Below, in pieces: positions 37,032 through 45,595 of a DNA stretch of 64,000 nt. A program made the translations under genes and the position numbers. The notes beneath the pieces are model-generated. The model was not told where the DNA came from. It saw nothing but the letters and a program-made list of their open reading frames with translations, and searched no databases. The stretch is taken from NCBI RefSeq assembly GCF_002252565.1, contig NZ_NPML01000031.1:1-64000 (forward strand), in the 5' to 3' direction. Position 1 is the stretch's first letter, and every line of letters starts with the position of its first letter. The stretch comes from Petroclostridium xylanilyticum. Lineage in GTDB: Bacteria; Bacillota; Clostridia; SK-Y3.

Positions 37032-40000
37032 ATGTATGAAAAAGTATCGACCAACCTTAATTTTGGCGATAGGGAATTAGAAGTATTAAAATACTGGAAA
37101 GAAAATAATATTTTTGAAAAAAGCATAAAAATGAGGGAGAATGCGCCTACTTTTACTTTCTATGACGGTCCGCCTACCGCTAATGGAAAGCCTCATATCG
37201 GCCACATTTTAACCCGTGTAATGAAAGATATTATCCCAAGATACAAAACCATGAAGGGATATAAGGTGCTCCGTAAAGCAGGATGGGATACCCATGGTCT
37301 CCCTGTAGAATTGGAAGTAGAAAAGCAGTTGGGGATTGACGGTAAACCCGAAATCGAAAAATACGGGGTAGAACCTTTTATCAAGGAATGTAAGAAAAGT
37401 GTATGGAAGTACCAAAAAGAATGGGAAAAGATGAGTGACCGTGTAGGGTTCTGGGTAGATATGGATAATCCCTATATCACCTATGACAATAACTATATTG
37501 AATCTGTGTGGTGGGCATTGAAACAAATATGGGATAAAGGTTTATTATATAAGGGACATAAAATTGTGCCCTATTGTCCTCGCTGTGGGACTGCTCTTTC
37601 CAGCCATGAAGTTGCACAGGGCTATAAAGATGTAAAAGACCCATCCATATATGTTAAATTCCAGGTAAAAGGACAAAAGCAGGTATACCTGATGGCGTGG
37701 ACGACTACACCATGGACATTGCCTTCCAACGTTGCCCTTACAGTAAATCCGGGTGAGACTTATATAAAAGCAAAGTGTGCAGATGAAGTGTATATTCTGG
37801 CAGAGGCACTGGCACCAACAGTATTAAATGAGGAATTTGAAGTGCAGGAAAAAATGCTGGGTAAAGATTTGGTAGGTATGGAATATGAACCGCTGTTTGA
37901 TTTTGTAAAGCCGGAGAAAAAAGCCTACTATGTGGTAGCAGACAATTTCGTAACATTGACTGACGGTACAGGGATTGTACACACTGCCCCGGCTTTTGGT
38001 GAAGACGACGCGAAAGTAGGAAGAGCATACGACCTTCCTTTTGTTCAGCTTGTTAATGAGCAGGGAGAATTTGTAGACAGCGTAGAACCATGGAAGGGTG
38101 TTTTCGTTAAAGACGCAGACCCGCTTATCATAAAAAATTTAGATGGAAGAAATCTTTTATATAAGGCGGTAGATTACGAACACGCCTATCCGTTCTGCTG
38201 GAGATGTGACACACCGTTATTGTATTATGCCCGCGATACATGGTTTATCAAAATGACCGCTGTAAAAGAAAATCTGTTAAAGAATAATAATAAGATTAAC
38301 TGGCTGCCTGACAACATTAAAGATGGACGTTTTGGAAACTTCCTTGAAAATGTAATTGACTGGGGCTTAAGCCGTGAAAGATACTGGGGAACTCCGCTGC
38401 CTATCTGGGAGTGTGAATGCGGACACCGTCATGTTGTAGGAAGTATTGACGAGTTAAAGGAAATGGGCCAAAATGTTCCTGAAAACATTGAACTGCACAA
38501 GCCATATATTGACAATGTATATTTGAATTGCCCCGAGTGTAAAACCGGAACCATGAAAAGAGTAAGTGAGGTAATTGATTGCTGGTTTGATTCCGGATCT
38601 ATGCCTTTTGCACAATGGCATTATCCCTTTGAGAATAAGGAAATCTTTGAACAGAATTTCCCGGCAGATTTTATCAGTGAAGCAGTAGACCAGACGAGGG
38701 GGTGGTTCTACACCTTGCTTGCCATTTCAACCCTCATATTTGACGAGCCGTCATATAAGAACGTTATCGTCTTAGGCCATGTGCAGGATAAGGATGGGCA
38801 GAAAATGAGCAAGCACAAGGGAAATGTGGTAGACCCATGGACAATACTTGACAAGCAGGGGGCGGATGCAGTCCGCTGGTATTTCTACACAAGCAGTGCA
38901 CCATGGCTGCCCAGCCGTTTCTATGAAGAAGCGGTAAGCGAAGGACAAAGAAAATTTATGGGGACCTTGTGGAATACCTATGCCTTCTTTGTACTGTATG
39001 CAAATATTGATAAGTTTAATCCAAATAATTATAAATTAGAATATGACAAATTACAGGTAATTGATAAATGGATTTTATCCAGGCTGCATTCACTGGTTGC
39101 AATGGTAGAAAAAAATCTGGATAATTACCGCATTACAGAACCGGCAAGAGCCATCCAGGAATTTGTAGATGAATTGAGTAACTGGTATGTAAGAAGAAGC
39201 AGGGAACGTTTCTGGCAGGAAGAAATGACACAGGATAAAATTAATGCATATATGACACTTTATACTGTGCTTGAAACGCTGTCCAAGCTTATTGCACCCT
39301 TTGTGCCATTTATGGCAGAGGAAATTTACAAAAACCTGGTACTGAATGTGGACAGTTCTGCTCCGGAGAGTGTACATCTTTGCGACTATCCGCAGGCAGA
39401 TGAGAAATTTATCGACAAGGAACTGGAAGAAAACATGGATTTTGTACTCAAGCTGGTAGTACAGGGCCGTGCTTGCAGAAATAAAGCAAGTATTAAGAAT
39501 CGTCAGCCTATAGGAACAATGTATGTAAAAGCTAAAACAAAGCTTCCTGATATGTTCAGAGACCTGGTTGCTGACGAATTAAATGTAAAAGAAATTGTTT
39601 TCACCGATAATGTAAGTGCTTTTACAACTTATAAGTTCAAACCACAGCTTAGGACCCTTGGTCCGAAATATGGGAAACTGGTCCCTAAGATTGCCGAAGC
39701 GCTTAATAATGTAGATGGTAACGAAGTTATGGCATTGTTCAAGAAAGGTGAGACGGTAACTTTAGAAGTAGAAGGAACTAAAGTAGAGCTTGCAGAACAG
39801 GATGTGCTCAGTGAGTCGGTTGACAAAGCAGGGATGGTGGCAGAAACAGACTACGGTGTCACTGTTGTACTGGATACGAATCTCACTCCTGAACTTATCG
39901 AAGAGGGATTTGTACGTGAAATTATCAGCAAAATTCAGACCATGAGGAAAGAAGCCGGTTTTGAAATTCAGGATAATATTCATGTATATTATAGCAATAA

Positions 40001-40151
40001 TGCTAGAATTGCAGAGATCATGAAGAAGAATGAAAAAGAAATTGCTAAAGAAGTATTGGCACTGGCAATGACTGAAGGCAGTGCAGAGGGTTATACAAAA
40101 GAATGGAATGTAAACGGAGAAAAAGTAAAGATTACAGTTGCTAAGATATGA
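37032..40151 (+). CDS. ileS: Isoleucyl-tRNA synthetase
   Basis: 1039 residues. Class I signatures: HIGH-type motif GKPHIGHIL near residue 52 and KMSKHKG (about 595-601). The editing (CP1) domain with TWTTPWTLPSN-type signature lies at about 220. An anticodon-binding domain follows (WILSRLHSLV). The long form without the bacterial C-terminal zinc finger is the eukaryote-like IleS2 type often linked with mupirocin resistance; that subtype call is inference from length and the RWYFYTSSAPWLPSRF region. Charges tRNA-Ile; controlled by the T-box ahead. Confidence 0.96.
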   Translation: MYEKVSTNLNFGDRELEVLKYWKENNIFEKSIKMRENAPTFTFYDGPPTANGKPHIGHILTRVMKDIIPRYKTMKGYKVLRKAGWDTHGLPVELEVEKQLGIDGKPEIEKYGVEPFIKECKKSVWKYQKEWEKMSDRVGFWVDMDNPYITYDNNYIESVWWALKQIWDKGLLYKGHKIVPYCPRCGTALSSHEVAQGYKDVKDPSIYVKFQVKGQKQVYLMAWTTTPWTLPSNVALTVNPGETYIKAKCADEVYILAEALAPTVLNEEFEVQEKMLGKDLVGMEYEPLFDFVKPEKKAYYVVADNFVTLTDGTGIVHTAPAFGEDDAKVGRAYDLPFVQLVNEQGEFVDSVEPWKGVFVKDADPLIIKNLDGRNLLYKAVDYEHAYPFCWRCDTPLLYYARDTWFIKMTAVKENLLKNNNKINWLPDNIKDGRFGNFLENVIDWGLSRERYWGTPLPIWECECGHRHVVGSIDELKEMGQNVPENIELHKPYIDNVYLNCPECKTGTMKRVSEVIDCWFDSGSMPFAQWHYPFENKEIFEQNFPADFISEAVDQTRGWFYTLLAISTLIFDEPSYKNVIVLGHVQDKDGQKMSKHKGNVVDPWTILDKQGADAVRWYFYTSSAPWLPSRFYEEAVSEGQRKFMGTLWNTYAFFVLYANIDKFNPNNYKLEYDKLQVIDKWILSRLHSLVAMVEKNLDNYRITEPARAIQEFVDELSNWYVRRSRERFWQEEMTQDKINAYMTLYTVLETLSKLIAPFVPFMAEEIYKNLVLNVDSSAPESVHLCDYPQADEKFIDKELEENMDFVLKLVVQGRACRNKASIKNRQPIGTMYVKAKTKLPDMFRDLVADELNVKEIVFTDNVSAFTTYKFKPQLRTLGPKYGKLVPKIAEALNNVDGNEVMALFKKGETVTLEVEGTKVELAEQDVLSESVDKAGMVAETDYGVTVVLDTNLTPELIEEGFVREIISKIQTMRKEAGFEIQDNIHVYYSNNARIAEIMKKNEKEIAKEVLALAMTEGSAEGYTKEWNVNGEKVKITVAKI

Positions 40152-40231
40152 TATAAATAATGGGAGGAGCTTATTGCTTCTTCCATTATTTTTGAAAATA
40201 ACAGTTTGTTTTAAAAAAGGAGCTTTTGAAC

Positions 40232-41152
40232 ATGGATTTTTTTGTTACTTTTAATCAAATACTTATACTTTTTATTATGTTGGTAGTTGGATTTGTTGTA
40301 AAAAAGCTGAACATAGTAGATGCATCATTTAGTAAAAATCTTTCTAATTTATTGTTTAATATTGTGTTACCGGCTATGATTATTCGTGGTATGAGCTATC
40401 CCTTTTCGCCCCAAGTTTTAATGGAAGGTTTTTGGCTGATTGTGATATCTGTAGGCACCATAATATTTTCTTTTATAGTTGCTATTATAACCGTTAAACT
40501 GTTAAAAGTAGATCCATTATCTCGAAATATATATCAATTTGGTATTATGTTTTCCAATTTTGCTTTTATGGGTTATCCGGTTGTAGAAGCATTGTTTGGA
40601 GAGCAAGGAATCCTTTATGCATCTTTATTTAGTATTCCAATTTATTTTTTATTTAACTCTTTAGGTATCATGATAATAAAGAGAGGAAAAGCGAAATATA
40701 TAAATATGGATTTAAAAAATATTGTTAATCCACCTTTTATGGCAGTCATAATAGGTTTTTGTATTTTTATTTTTTCTCTAAAAATTCCTAAGCCGGTAGC
40801 CATGTCTATCAATATGCTTGCTTCTACAACTACGCCGCTTTCAATGATTCTTGCAGGATTAATCTTGGCAAATGCAAAATTTTCAGAATTATTTAACAAT
40901 TATCAAGTATATGTGGTGACCTCTATTCGTTTGATTCTTTTACCTGTAAGCTTGCTCTTTTTTCTAAAAGCTTTTGATTTGAATTTGATGATGACAGGCA
41001 TACCTGTTGTTATTACTGCTATGCCTATTGCTGCCAATGCATCTATATTGGCAGAAAAATATGACGGAAACTCGTATTTGGGTGCCCAATGTGTATTTAT
41101 TTCCACACTGCTGTCGGTATTAACTATTCCTATTATTGCTTATTTTCTATGA
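40232..41152 (+). CDS. AEC-family transporter (auxin efflux carrier-like)
   Basis: 306 residues; AAGGAG at 40217-40222 fits the ATG at 40232 better than the TTG at 40226. About ten hydrophobic helices in two halves, with the conserved Asn-Pro/Ala motifs NIVLPAMIIRGM and MPIAANASILAEKY that line the family's cross-over region. Members export organic acids such as malate or malonate, or amino-acid derivatives. No linked catabolic gene gives a substrate. The spacing to ileS is about 80 bases. Confidence 0.9.
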   Translation: MDFFVTFNQILILFIMLVVGFVVKKLNIVDASFSKNLSNLLFNIVLPAMIIRGMSYPFSPQVLMEGFWLIVISVGTIIFSFIVAIITVKLLKVDPLSRNIYQFGIMFSNFAFMGYPVVEALFGEQGILYASLFSIPIYFLFNSLGIMIIKRGKAKYINMDLKNIVNPPFMAVIIGFCIFIFSLKIPKPVAMSINMLASTTTPLSMILAGLILANAKFSELFNNYQVYVVTSIRLILLPVSLLFFLKAFDLNLMMTGIPVVITAMPIAANASILAEKYDGNSYLGAQCVFISTLLSVLTIPIIAYFL

Positions 41153-41164
41153 TGATAAAAGGGT

Positions 41165-41392
41165 TTACAATCTACAAATTGACATAATAGTAAATCTATA
41201 ATCAAATTGTACAAATGCAAGTTTTTTATATACGTCAACCAGCGCAAGCTGACGTTCATAAGTTTCTATACTCATTATAACTAAATTACCATACCCATTT
41301 TTTGTAATATAAATAGGTTCCCTATATTTATGGCATATTTCTGATATTTCATTTGTATTTCTTAAATCTGTTATAGGTCTTATTTGTGGCAT
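41165..41392 (-). pseudogene. Truncated Phd/YefM-type antitoxin copy
   Basis: Residues 1-58 match the intact antitoxin at 47562-47828 almost completely (one N-to-D change), then the sequence diverges at GCAAGTTTTTTAT (about 41217) and reads into unrelated codons before a stop. The promoter, palindromic operator (41420-41440) and ribosome site (weakened to AGAGATGAT) are duplicated too. It is a partial duplication rather than an independent gene; a truncated product might still bind DNA because the N-terminal part does that in this family. No toxin gene is adjacent. Confidence 0.85.
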
Positions 41393-41419
41393 AGTATTAT
41401 CATCTCTAGTTTATTATGT

Positions 41420-41440
41420 CATTATTATAGCATAATAATG
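41420..41440. promoter_or_regulatory. Palindromic operator of truncated antitoxin copy
   Basis: CATTATTAT-AGC-ATAATAATG, perfect 9-base arms, matching the palindrome before the intact antitoxin except for the middle base. Confidence 0.65.
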
Positions 41441-41581
41441 TATAAATTATAATTAGTATCGTTCTAATTATATTATTTTATGGACGTATATTTTTTAGTA
41501 TCTTTATTCTTTTAAAATTGGCTAACTTAAAAAAAGAATATTAAAAATGTGAACAAATTTTTAAAATTATAAAATTATCTC

Positions 41582-41645
41582 TTGACAACGTAAAATATAT
41601 TTAATAAAATTTTAATTGTTAGCACTCATGAATATTGAGTGCTAA
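41582..41645 (+). promoter_or_regulatory. Orphan heat-shock promoter with CIRCE (HrcA operator)
   Basis: TTGACA (41582-41587), 17-base spacer, TAAAAT (41605-41610), then a perfect CIRCE element TTAGCACTC-N9-GAGTGCTAA at 41619-41645. HrcA normally binds this before groESL or dnaK operons. No chaperone gene follows; the next features are a repeat, a 12-codon ORF and the GH130 operon. Confidence 0.93.
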
Positions 41646-41747
41646 CAAAACAAATTATTTTTCTAATAATGCCGGGTTGAAAACACATTTCTAGATTTAG
41701 TAGCTTATTTCTTTATTAACAATATTGGATATGTTTAATGGTACTAT

Positions 41748-41881
41748 ATAGTTCACAGTTAACAGTTCTCAGTTCATAGTAGTAAACGATTTAATAGCTT
41801 TTACTGTGAACTGTGAACCGTGAACTGTGAACTTATTGACTTTATCTGCCATGTAAAATCATTATCAGTAAATATATAGTA
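41748..41881. repeat. About 130-bp intergenic repeat (inverted partner of 16409-16531)
   Basis: Reverse complement aligns end to end with 16409-16531, including CTATATAGTTCACAGTTAAC at one end and CATTATCAGTAAATATATAG at the other, with an extra 14-base GTGAACCGTGAACT-type unit. It lies between the CIRCE promoter and the 12-codon ORF. Confidence 0.82.
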
Positions 41882-41932
41882 CTTAAAGTTGTAATATAAA
41901 ACATTAAAATATTGTTAAGGAGGAATACATAT

Positions 41933-41971
41933 ATGAAAAGCATATTTTTTATTTCTGAAAAAAATAACTGA
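41933..41971 (+). CDS. 12-codon ORF with strong ribosome site
   Basis: AAGGAGG at 41917-41923 is followed by ATG and 12 codons, MKSIFFISEKNN, then TGA. The ribosome site is as good as any in the window, so translation is likely if the region is transcribed. It may be the remnant 5' end of a lost gene (possibly the heat-shock gene that belonged to the CIRCE promoter) or a small leader peptide. No match to a known start such as GroES is seen. Confidence 0.35.
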   Translation: MKSIFFISEKNN

Positions 41972-42011
41972 GTCAATATCCATTTCTAAAATTATTTCAC
42001 AATAACAAATT

Positions 42012-42062
42012 TATATCGATAACCAAAATCAATTTAATAAAGTCTTAATATTTATAGATAAT
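42012..42062 (-). repeat. Partial, degraded two-hairpin repeat, copy D
   Basis: Read on the minus strand, TTTTGGTTATCGATAT at one end matches the 3' arm of copies A-C, and the rest is loosely similar (TTATTAAATTGAT). The other arm is eroded to ATTATCTAT, and the variable first stem is not seen. Confidence 0.45.
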
Positions 42063-42067
42063 GTTAC

Positions 42068-42081
42068 TGCAAATGCTTGCA
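42068..42081 (+). promoter_or_regulatory. Candidate LacI-type operator before GH130 operon
   Basis: TGCAAATGCTTGCA has 5-base arms TGCAA/TTGCA typical of LacI/GalR-family sites. It lies about 135 bases upstream of the GH130 gene. Confidence 0.4.
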
Positions 42082-42214
42082 CATACAAAATACAAAGTTA
42101 TTGTAAAATCTTTAGTGTGTTCAATATAGTTTTAAAGTCAGTTAATTATTTATAATAAAAATTAAAAATGCATTTTGACAGCTTTGAGCTTATGTTGAAT
42201 AGGAGGGGCGCTTT

Positions 42215-43234
42215 ATGTCGCATAAAGGGTTTCAGACAAGATTAAAAAGCAGCGATAATACATATAAAGAGCTGTTTAAAAGGCATTCAAATAATCCCAT
42301 ATTGACATCCAAAGATTGGCCTTATGCAGCCAATACGGTTTTCAATCCGGCAGTAACCCTTTACAATGACAAGGTATTATTACTTGCCCGGGTAGAAGAC
42401 AGGAGAGGTTTTTCACACTTAACCAAAGCTATCAGTGAAGACGGAGTAAGCAACTGGCAGATTGATCCTTCGCCCACCTTGGAACCGGACCCTGAGCATT
42501 ATCCAGAAGAAGCATGGGGAATTGAAGATCCAAGAATTACATGGATAGAAGAACTGGGAAAATGGGCAATCACTTATACTGCCTATTCTCATGGAGGACC
42601 GCTGGTAGCACTGGCATTAACAAAGGATTTTGTCACTTTTGAGAGATTAGGACCTATTATGCCGCCGGAAGATAAAGATGCCGCACTATTTCCAAGGCGG
42701 TTTGACGGTAAATGGGTGTTAATACATCGGCCGATTCCTGCTTTTAAAGGTGCAGGTGCCCATATATGGGTTTCAAGCTCTAATGACTTAAAATACTGGG
42801 GGGATCATCAGATATTAATAAATGCACGCCAGGGAGGGTGGTGGGATGCTAATAAAGTTGGCCTTTCTCCACAACCTCTTGAAACACCGGAAGGGTGGCT
42901 GATCCTTTACCACGGGGTAAGGCAAACTGTTGCTGGAGCAATCTATAGACTCGGACTTGCCCTGCTCGACTTAGAAAATCCTTTTAAGGTCTTGAGAAGA
43001 AGTGACGAGTGGGTGTTTGGGCCATCAGAGCCATATGAGAGGGAGGGGGATGTTGATGATGTGGTATTTCCCTGTGGATGGATTCTAGATAAGGAAAGCG
43101 GAATTGTCAGAATGTATTATGGCGGGGCAGATACTTGCATAGCCTTGGCTACGGCAAACTTGAGTGATCTGCTTGAATATATCAAAAGATGCCCACAACC
43201 CAAAGAAAACGAACAATTAAGCACAGCAGATTAG
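42215..43234 (+). CDS. Glycoside hydrolase family 130 (mannoside phosphorylase-like)
   Basis: 339 residues with GGAGGGG upstream. Five-bladed propeller sequence motifs: NPAVTLYNDKVLLLARVEDRRG split by blades, EAWGIEDPRI (catalytic Asp region), ALFPRRFDGKWVLIHRP and GWLILYHGVR. GH130 enzymes cleave beta-mannosides with phosphate, releasing mannose 1-phosphate (some members hydrolyse). No signal peptide, so intracellular. First gene of a coupled set with a nucleotidyltransferase, which could use mannose 1-phosphate. The exact linkage is unknown. Confidence 0.9.
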   Translation: MSHKGFQTRLKSSDNTYKELFKRHSNNPILTSKDWPYAANTVFNPAVTLYNDKVLLLARVEDRRGFSHLTKAISEDGVSNWQIDPSPTLEPDPEHYPEEAWGIEDPRITWIEELGKWAITYTAYSHGGPLVALALTKDFVTFERLGPIMPPEDKDAALFPRRFDGKWVLIHRPIPAFKGAGAHIWVSSSNDLKYWGDHQILINARQGGWWDANKVGLSPQPLETPEGWLILYHGVRQTVAGAIYRLGLALLDLENPFKVLRRSDEWVFGPSEPYEREGDVDDVVFPCGWILDKESGIVRMYYGGADTCIALATANLSDLLEYIKRCPQPKENEQLSTAD

Positions 43235-43321
43235 GTTATCTTAACATGTAAAATCAATAAAAGTTTTCATCTTAGTACAATAGTACAATAAACTAACCCA
43301 TTGATTCAAGGAGGGATACAT

Positions 43322-44380
43322 ATGAAAGCACTTCTTCTTGCCGGCGGCAGAGGGACAAGACTGCAGCCGCTCACAAACAACATTCCAAAACCTATGGTTC
43401 CCATTGTAGGTAAGCCTCTTTTGGAAAGAACCATAGCAAATCTCAAAAAAAACGGGATTAATGAAATTATCCTTAGTACCTGCTATCAGTCCCAGTATAT
43501 TAAAAATTATTTTGGTGATGGAAAACAATTTGGAGTAAAGATTCATTATATCAGCGAAGACATACCTCTCGGTACGGGAGGTGCAGTTAAGCAGGCAGAA
43601 AAATATTTTGATGATACTTTTGTCGTATTGAATTCGGATATTTTAAGCGATATAGATGTTGGACAATTGATTGAACACCATAGGAATAAATCCTGTATAG
43701 CGACGATTGCTGTAACCGAAGTTAAAAATCCATCCCAGTATGGAGTAATTGAATATGACAGCCATCACTATATCACTTCATTCAAGGAAAAGCCGCAGGC
43801 ACATGAAATCGCATCTAATTTCATCAACGCAGGCATTTATGTATTCGAGCCTCAAATATTTAACGAAATTCCATCAAATAGGGTGGTTTCAATAGAAAAA
43901 GAAACATATCCTATGCTGCTAAATAAAGGCTATAAGATGGCTGCATATGAGATGCGTTGCTACTGGATGGACATTGGTACACCTGAAAAATATATTCAGG
44001 CACATAAAGATATTTTAAATGCCGAGTGTAAGATATTTAGCGATTGTTTAATGGGTTGCAGTCACGTAGGTGACCTCATTTTAAAAGGAAAAAATACAAG
44101 AATCCATCCTGAAGCAAAAATTGTGGGGCCTGTATATGTGGGTGAGAATGTTAACATAGAAGCTTATGCTTTTGTAGGACCTCATGCAGTAATAGGAGAT
44201 GGATCAAGTATTGCGATGGGAAGCAGGGTTGTAGGAAGCGTCTTATGGGACCATGTGAGAGTTGGCAGGGGAGCCAGACTGGTTAACACCGTCATAGCTT
44301 CCAACTGCAGAATAGATGGTAGTGAAGAAGTTTATAACACGGTATATACAGAAGATGTTCTTCAGCCTGTAGCAATATAA
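43322..44380 (+). CDS. NDP-sugar pyrophosphorylase (mannose-1-phosphate guanylyltransferase-like)
   Basis: 352 residues from ATG at 43322 after AAGGAGGG; an upstream TTG overlaps the ribosome site. N-terminal nucleotidyltransferase motif LLAGGRGTRLQPLTNNIPKP, with VLNSDILSDID and FINAGIYVFEP, and a C-terminal left-handed beta-helix of hexapeptide repeats (about 240-345). It activates a sugar 1-phosphate to an NDP-sugar. Mannose 1-phosphate is a reasonable substrate given the GH130 neighbour, but glucose 1-phosphate cannot be excluded. Confidence 0.9.
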   Translation: MKALLLAGGRGTRLQPLTNNIPKPMVPIVGKPLLERTIANLKKNGINEIILSTCYQSQYIKNYFGDGKQFGVKIHYISEDIPLGTGGAVKQAEKYFDDTFVVLNSDILSDIDVGQLIEHHRNKSCIATIAVTEVKNPSQYGVIEYDSHHYITSFKEKPQAHEIASNFINAGIYVFEPQIFNEIPSNRVVSIEKETYPMLLNKGYKMAAYEMRCYWMDIGTPEKYIQAHKDILNAECKIFSDCLMGCSHVGDLILKGKNTRIHPEAKIVGPVYVGENVNIEAYAFVGPHAVIGDGSSIAMGSRVVGSVLWDHVRVGRGARLVNTVIASNCRIDGSEEVYNTVYTEDVLQPVAI

Positions 44381-44416
44381 ATAATTTATAGTATAAAAGA
44401 TTGAAGGAGGTATATG

Positions 44417-45595
44417 ATGGTTACGACAAACAGAAAAAGAAATGTAGCTTTTCTAAGTACCTATCCGCCCAGGGAATGTGGGCTGGCTACCTTTACTCAG
44501 GATTTAATAAATGAACTGGATAATGTAAAATTGTTAAATACACCTAAAATAGTTGCAGTAAGCAATGATAAATATCACTATGATGAAAAGGTTATTGTTG
44601 AACTGGATCAATTTGACCGTCAAAATTATATTGATTTAGCAGAAAAACTTAATCAGTCGGATATTGATCTATTAGTAATTGAACATGAATACGGAATTTT
44701 TGGTGGAGAATGCGGTGAATATCTGATTGACCTTGTTGAGAATTTAAAAATACCATTTGTAACAACTTTACACACTGTGTTGCCTCACCCCAATGACAAA
44801 CAAAGAACCATATTAAAGATTTTGGGAGAAAAAAGCTTAAAGGTTATCACCATGGCGAGAAATACAGTTGATATTTTAAAAAGCGTATATGAAATAGATA
44901 TAGGAAACATTGAGGTAATCCACCACGGTGTACCATTCCGTATTATGGATTCCAGGGATAGGCTTAAAGAAAGATATGGGTATAAAAACAGGCAGATTAT
45001 AAGCACCTTTGGGTTGATAAGTCCGGGCAAGGGACTTGAGTACGGGATTGAAGCGATTGCAAAAGTAGTGCAAGATCATGAAGATATCTTGTACCTCATT
45101 CTGGGTCAAACACATCCGTGCGTGAAAAAAGAACATGGTGAATCGTACAGGGAAAAACTTATACATTTAGTATCGGAGCTGGGTTTGCAGGGACATGTAC
45201 AGTTTATTGACAAATACCTGACGAGAGAAGAAATTATACAGTATCTTCAACTATCGGATATCTATATGACGCCATACCTGGGTAAAGACCAGGCTGTAAG
45301 CGGTACCCTGGCCTATGCAGTAGGCTATGGGAGGGTTATTGTTTCAACTCCTTACAGCTATGCAAGAGAAATGCTGGAGGATGGAAGAGGACTTTTAGCT
45401 GAATTTAGAAATTCAGACTCACTTGCAAAATGTATCCGATATATACTTGAAAATCCTGACAAGAAAAAAGAGATGGAAACCAAGACAACTGCCTTAGGTA
45501 AGTCTATGATGTGGAATAATGTTGCAAAGCAGTATACAAAACTGTTTTTAGATATCATTGAAAATAATCAATCCTGCAAAGAGCAGGTAGTTTGA
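44417..45595 (+). CDS. Glycosyltransferase family 4
   Basis: 392 residues; of ATGs at 44414 and 44417 the second is better spaced from AAGGAGG. GT-B fold: N-terminal FLSTYPPRECGLATFTQDL, acceptor-side HTVLPHPND, then HHGVPF, donor-binding GLISPGKGLEYGIEAI and YLGKDQAVSGTLAYAVGYGR. It transfers sugar from an NDP-sugar, probably made by the upstream enzyme. The stop codon overlaps the next start as TGATG. Confidence 0.91.
   Translation: MVTTNRKRNVAFLSTYPPRECGLATFTQDLINELDNVKLLNTPKIVAVSNDKYHYDEKVIVELDQFDRQNYIDLAEKLNQSDIDLLVIEHEYGIFGGECGEYLIDLVENLKIPFVTTLHTVLPHPNDKQRTILKILGEKSLKVITMARNTVDILKSVYEIDIGNIEVIHHGVPFRIMDSRDRLKERYGYKNRQIISTFGLISPGKGLEYGIEAIAKVVQDHEDILYLILGQTHPCVKKEHGESYREKLIHLVSELGLQGHVQFIDKYLTREEIIQYLQLSDIYMTPYLGKDQAVSGTLAYAVGYGRVIVSTPYSYAREMLEDGRGLLAEFRNSDSLAKCIRYILENPDKKKEMETKTTALGKSMMWNNVAKQYTKLFLDIIENNQSCKEQVV

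Noticed and set aside
41165-41216. Alternative C-terminus of the first antitoxin copy as a genuine variant
   Set aside because: Similarity to the intact copy stops abruptly at a breakpoint and the tail codons look like non-coding AT-rich DNA.
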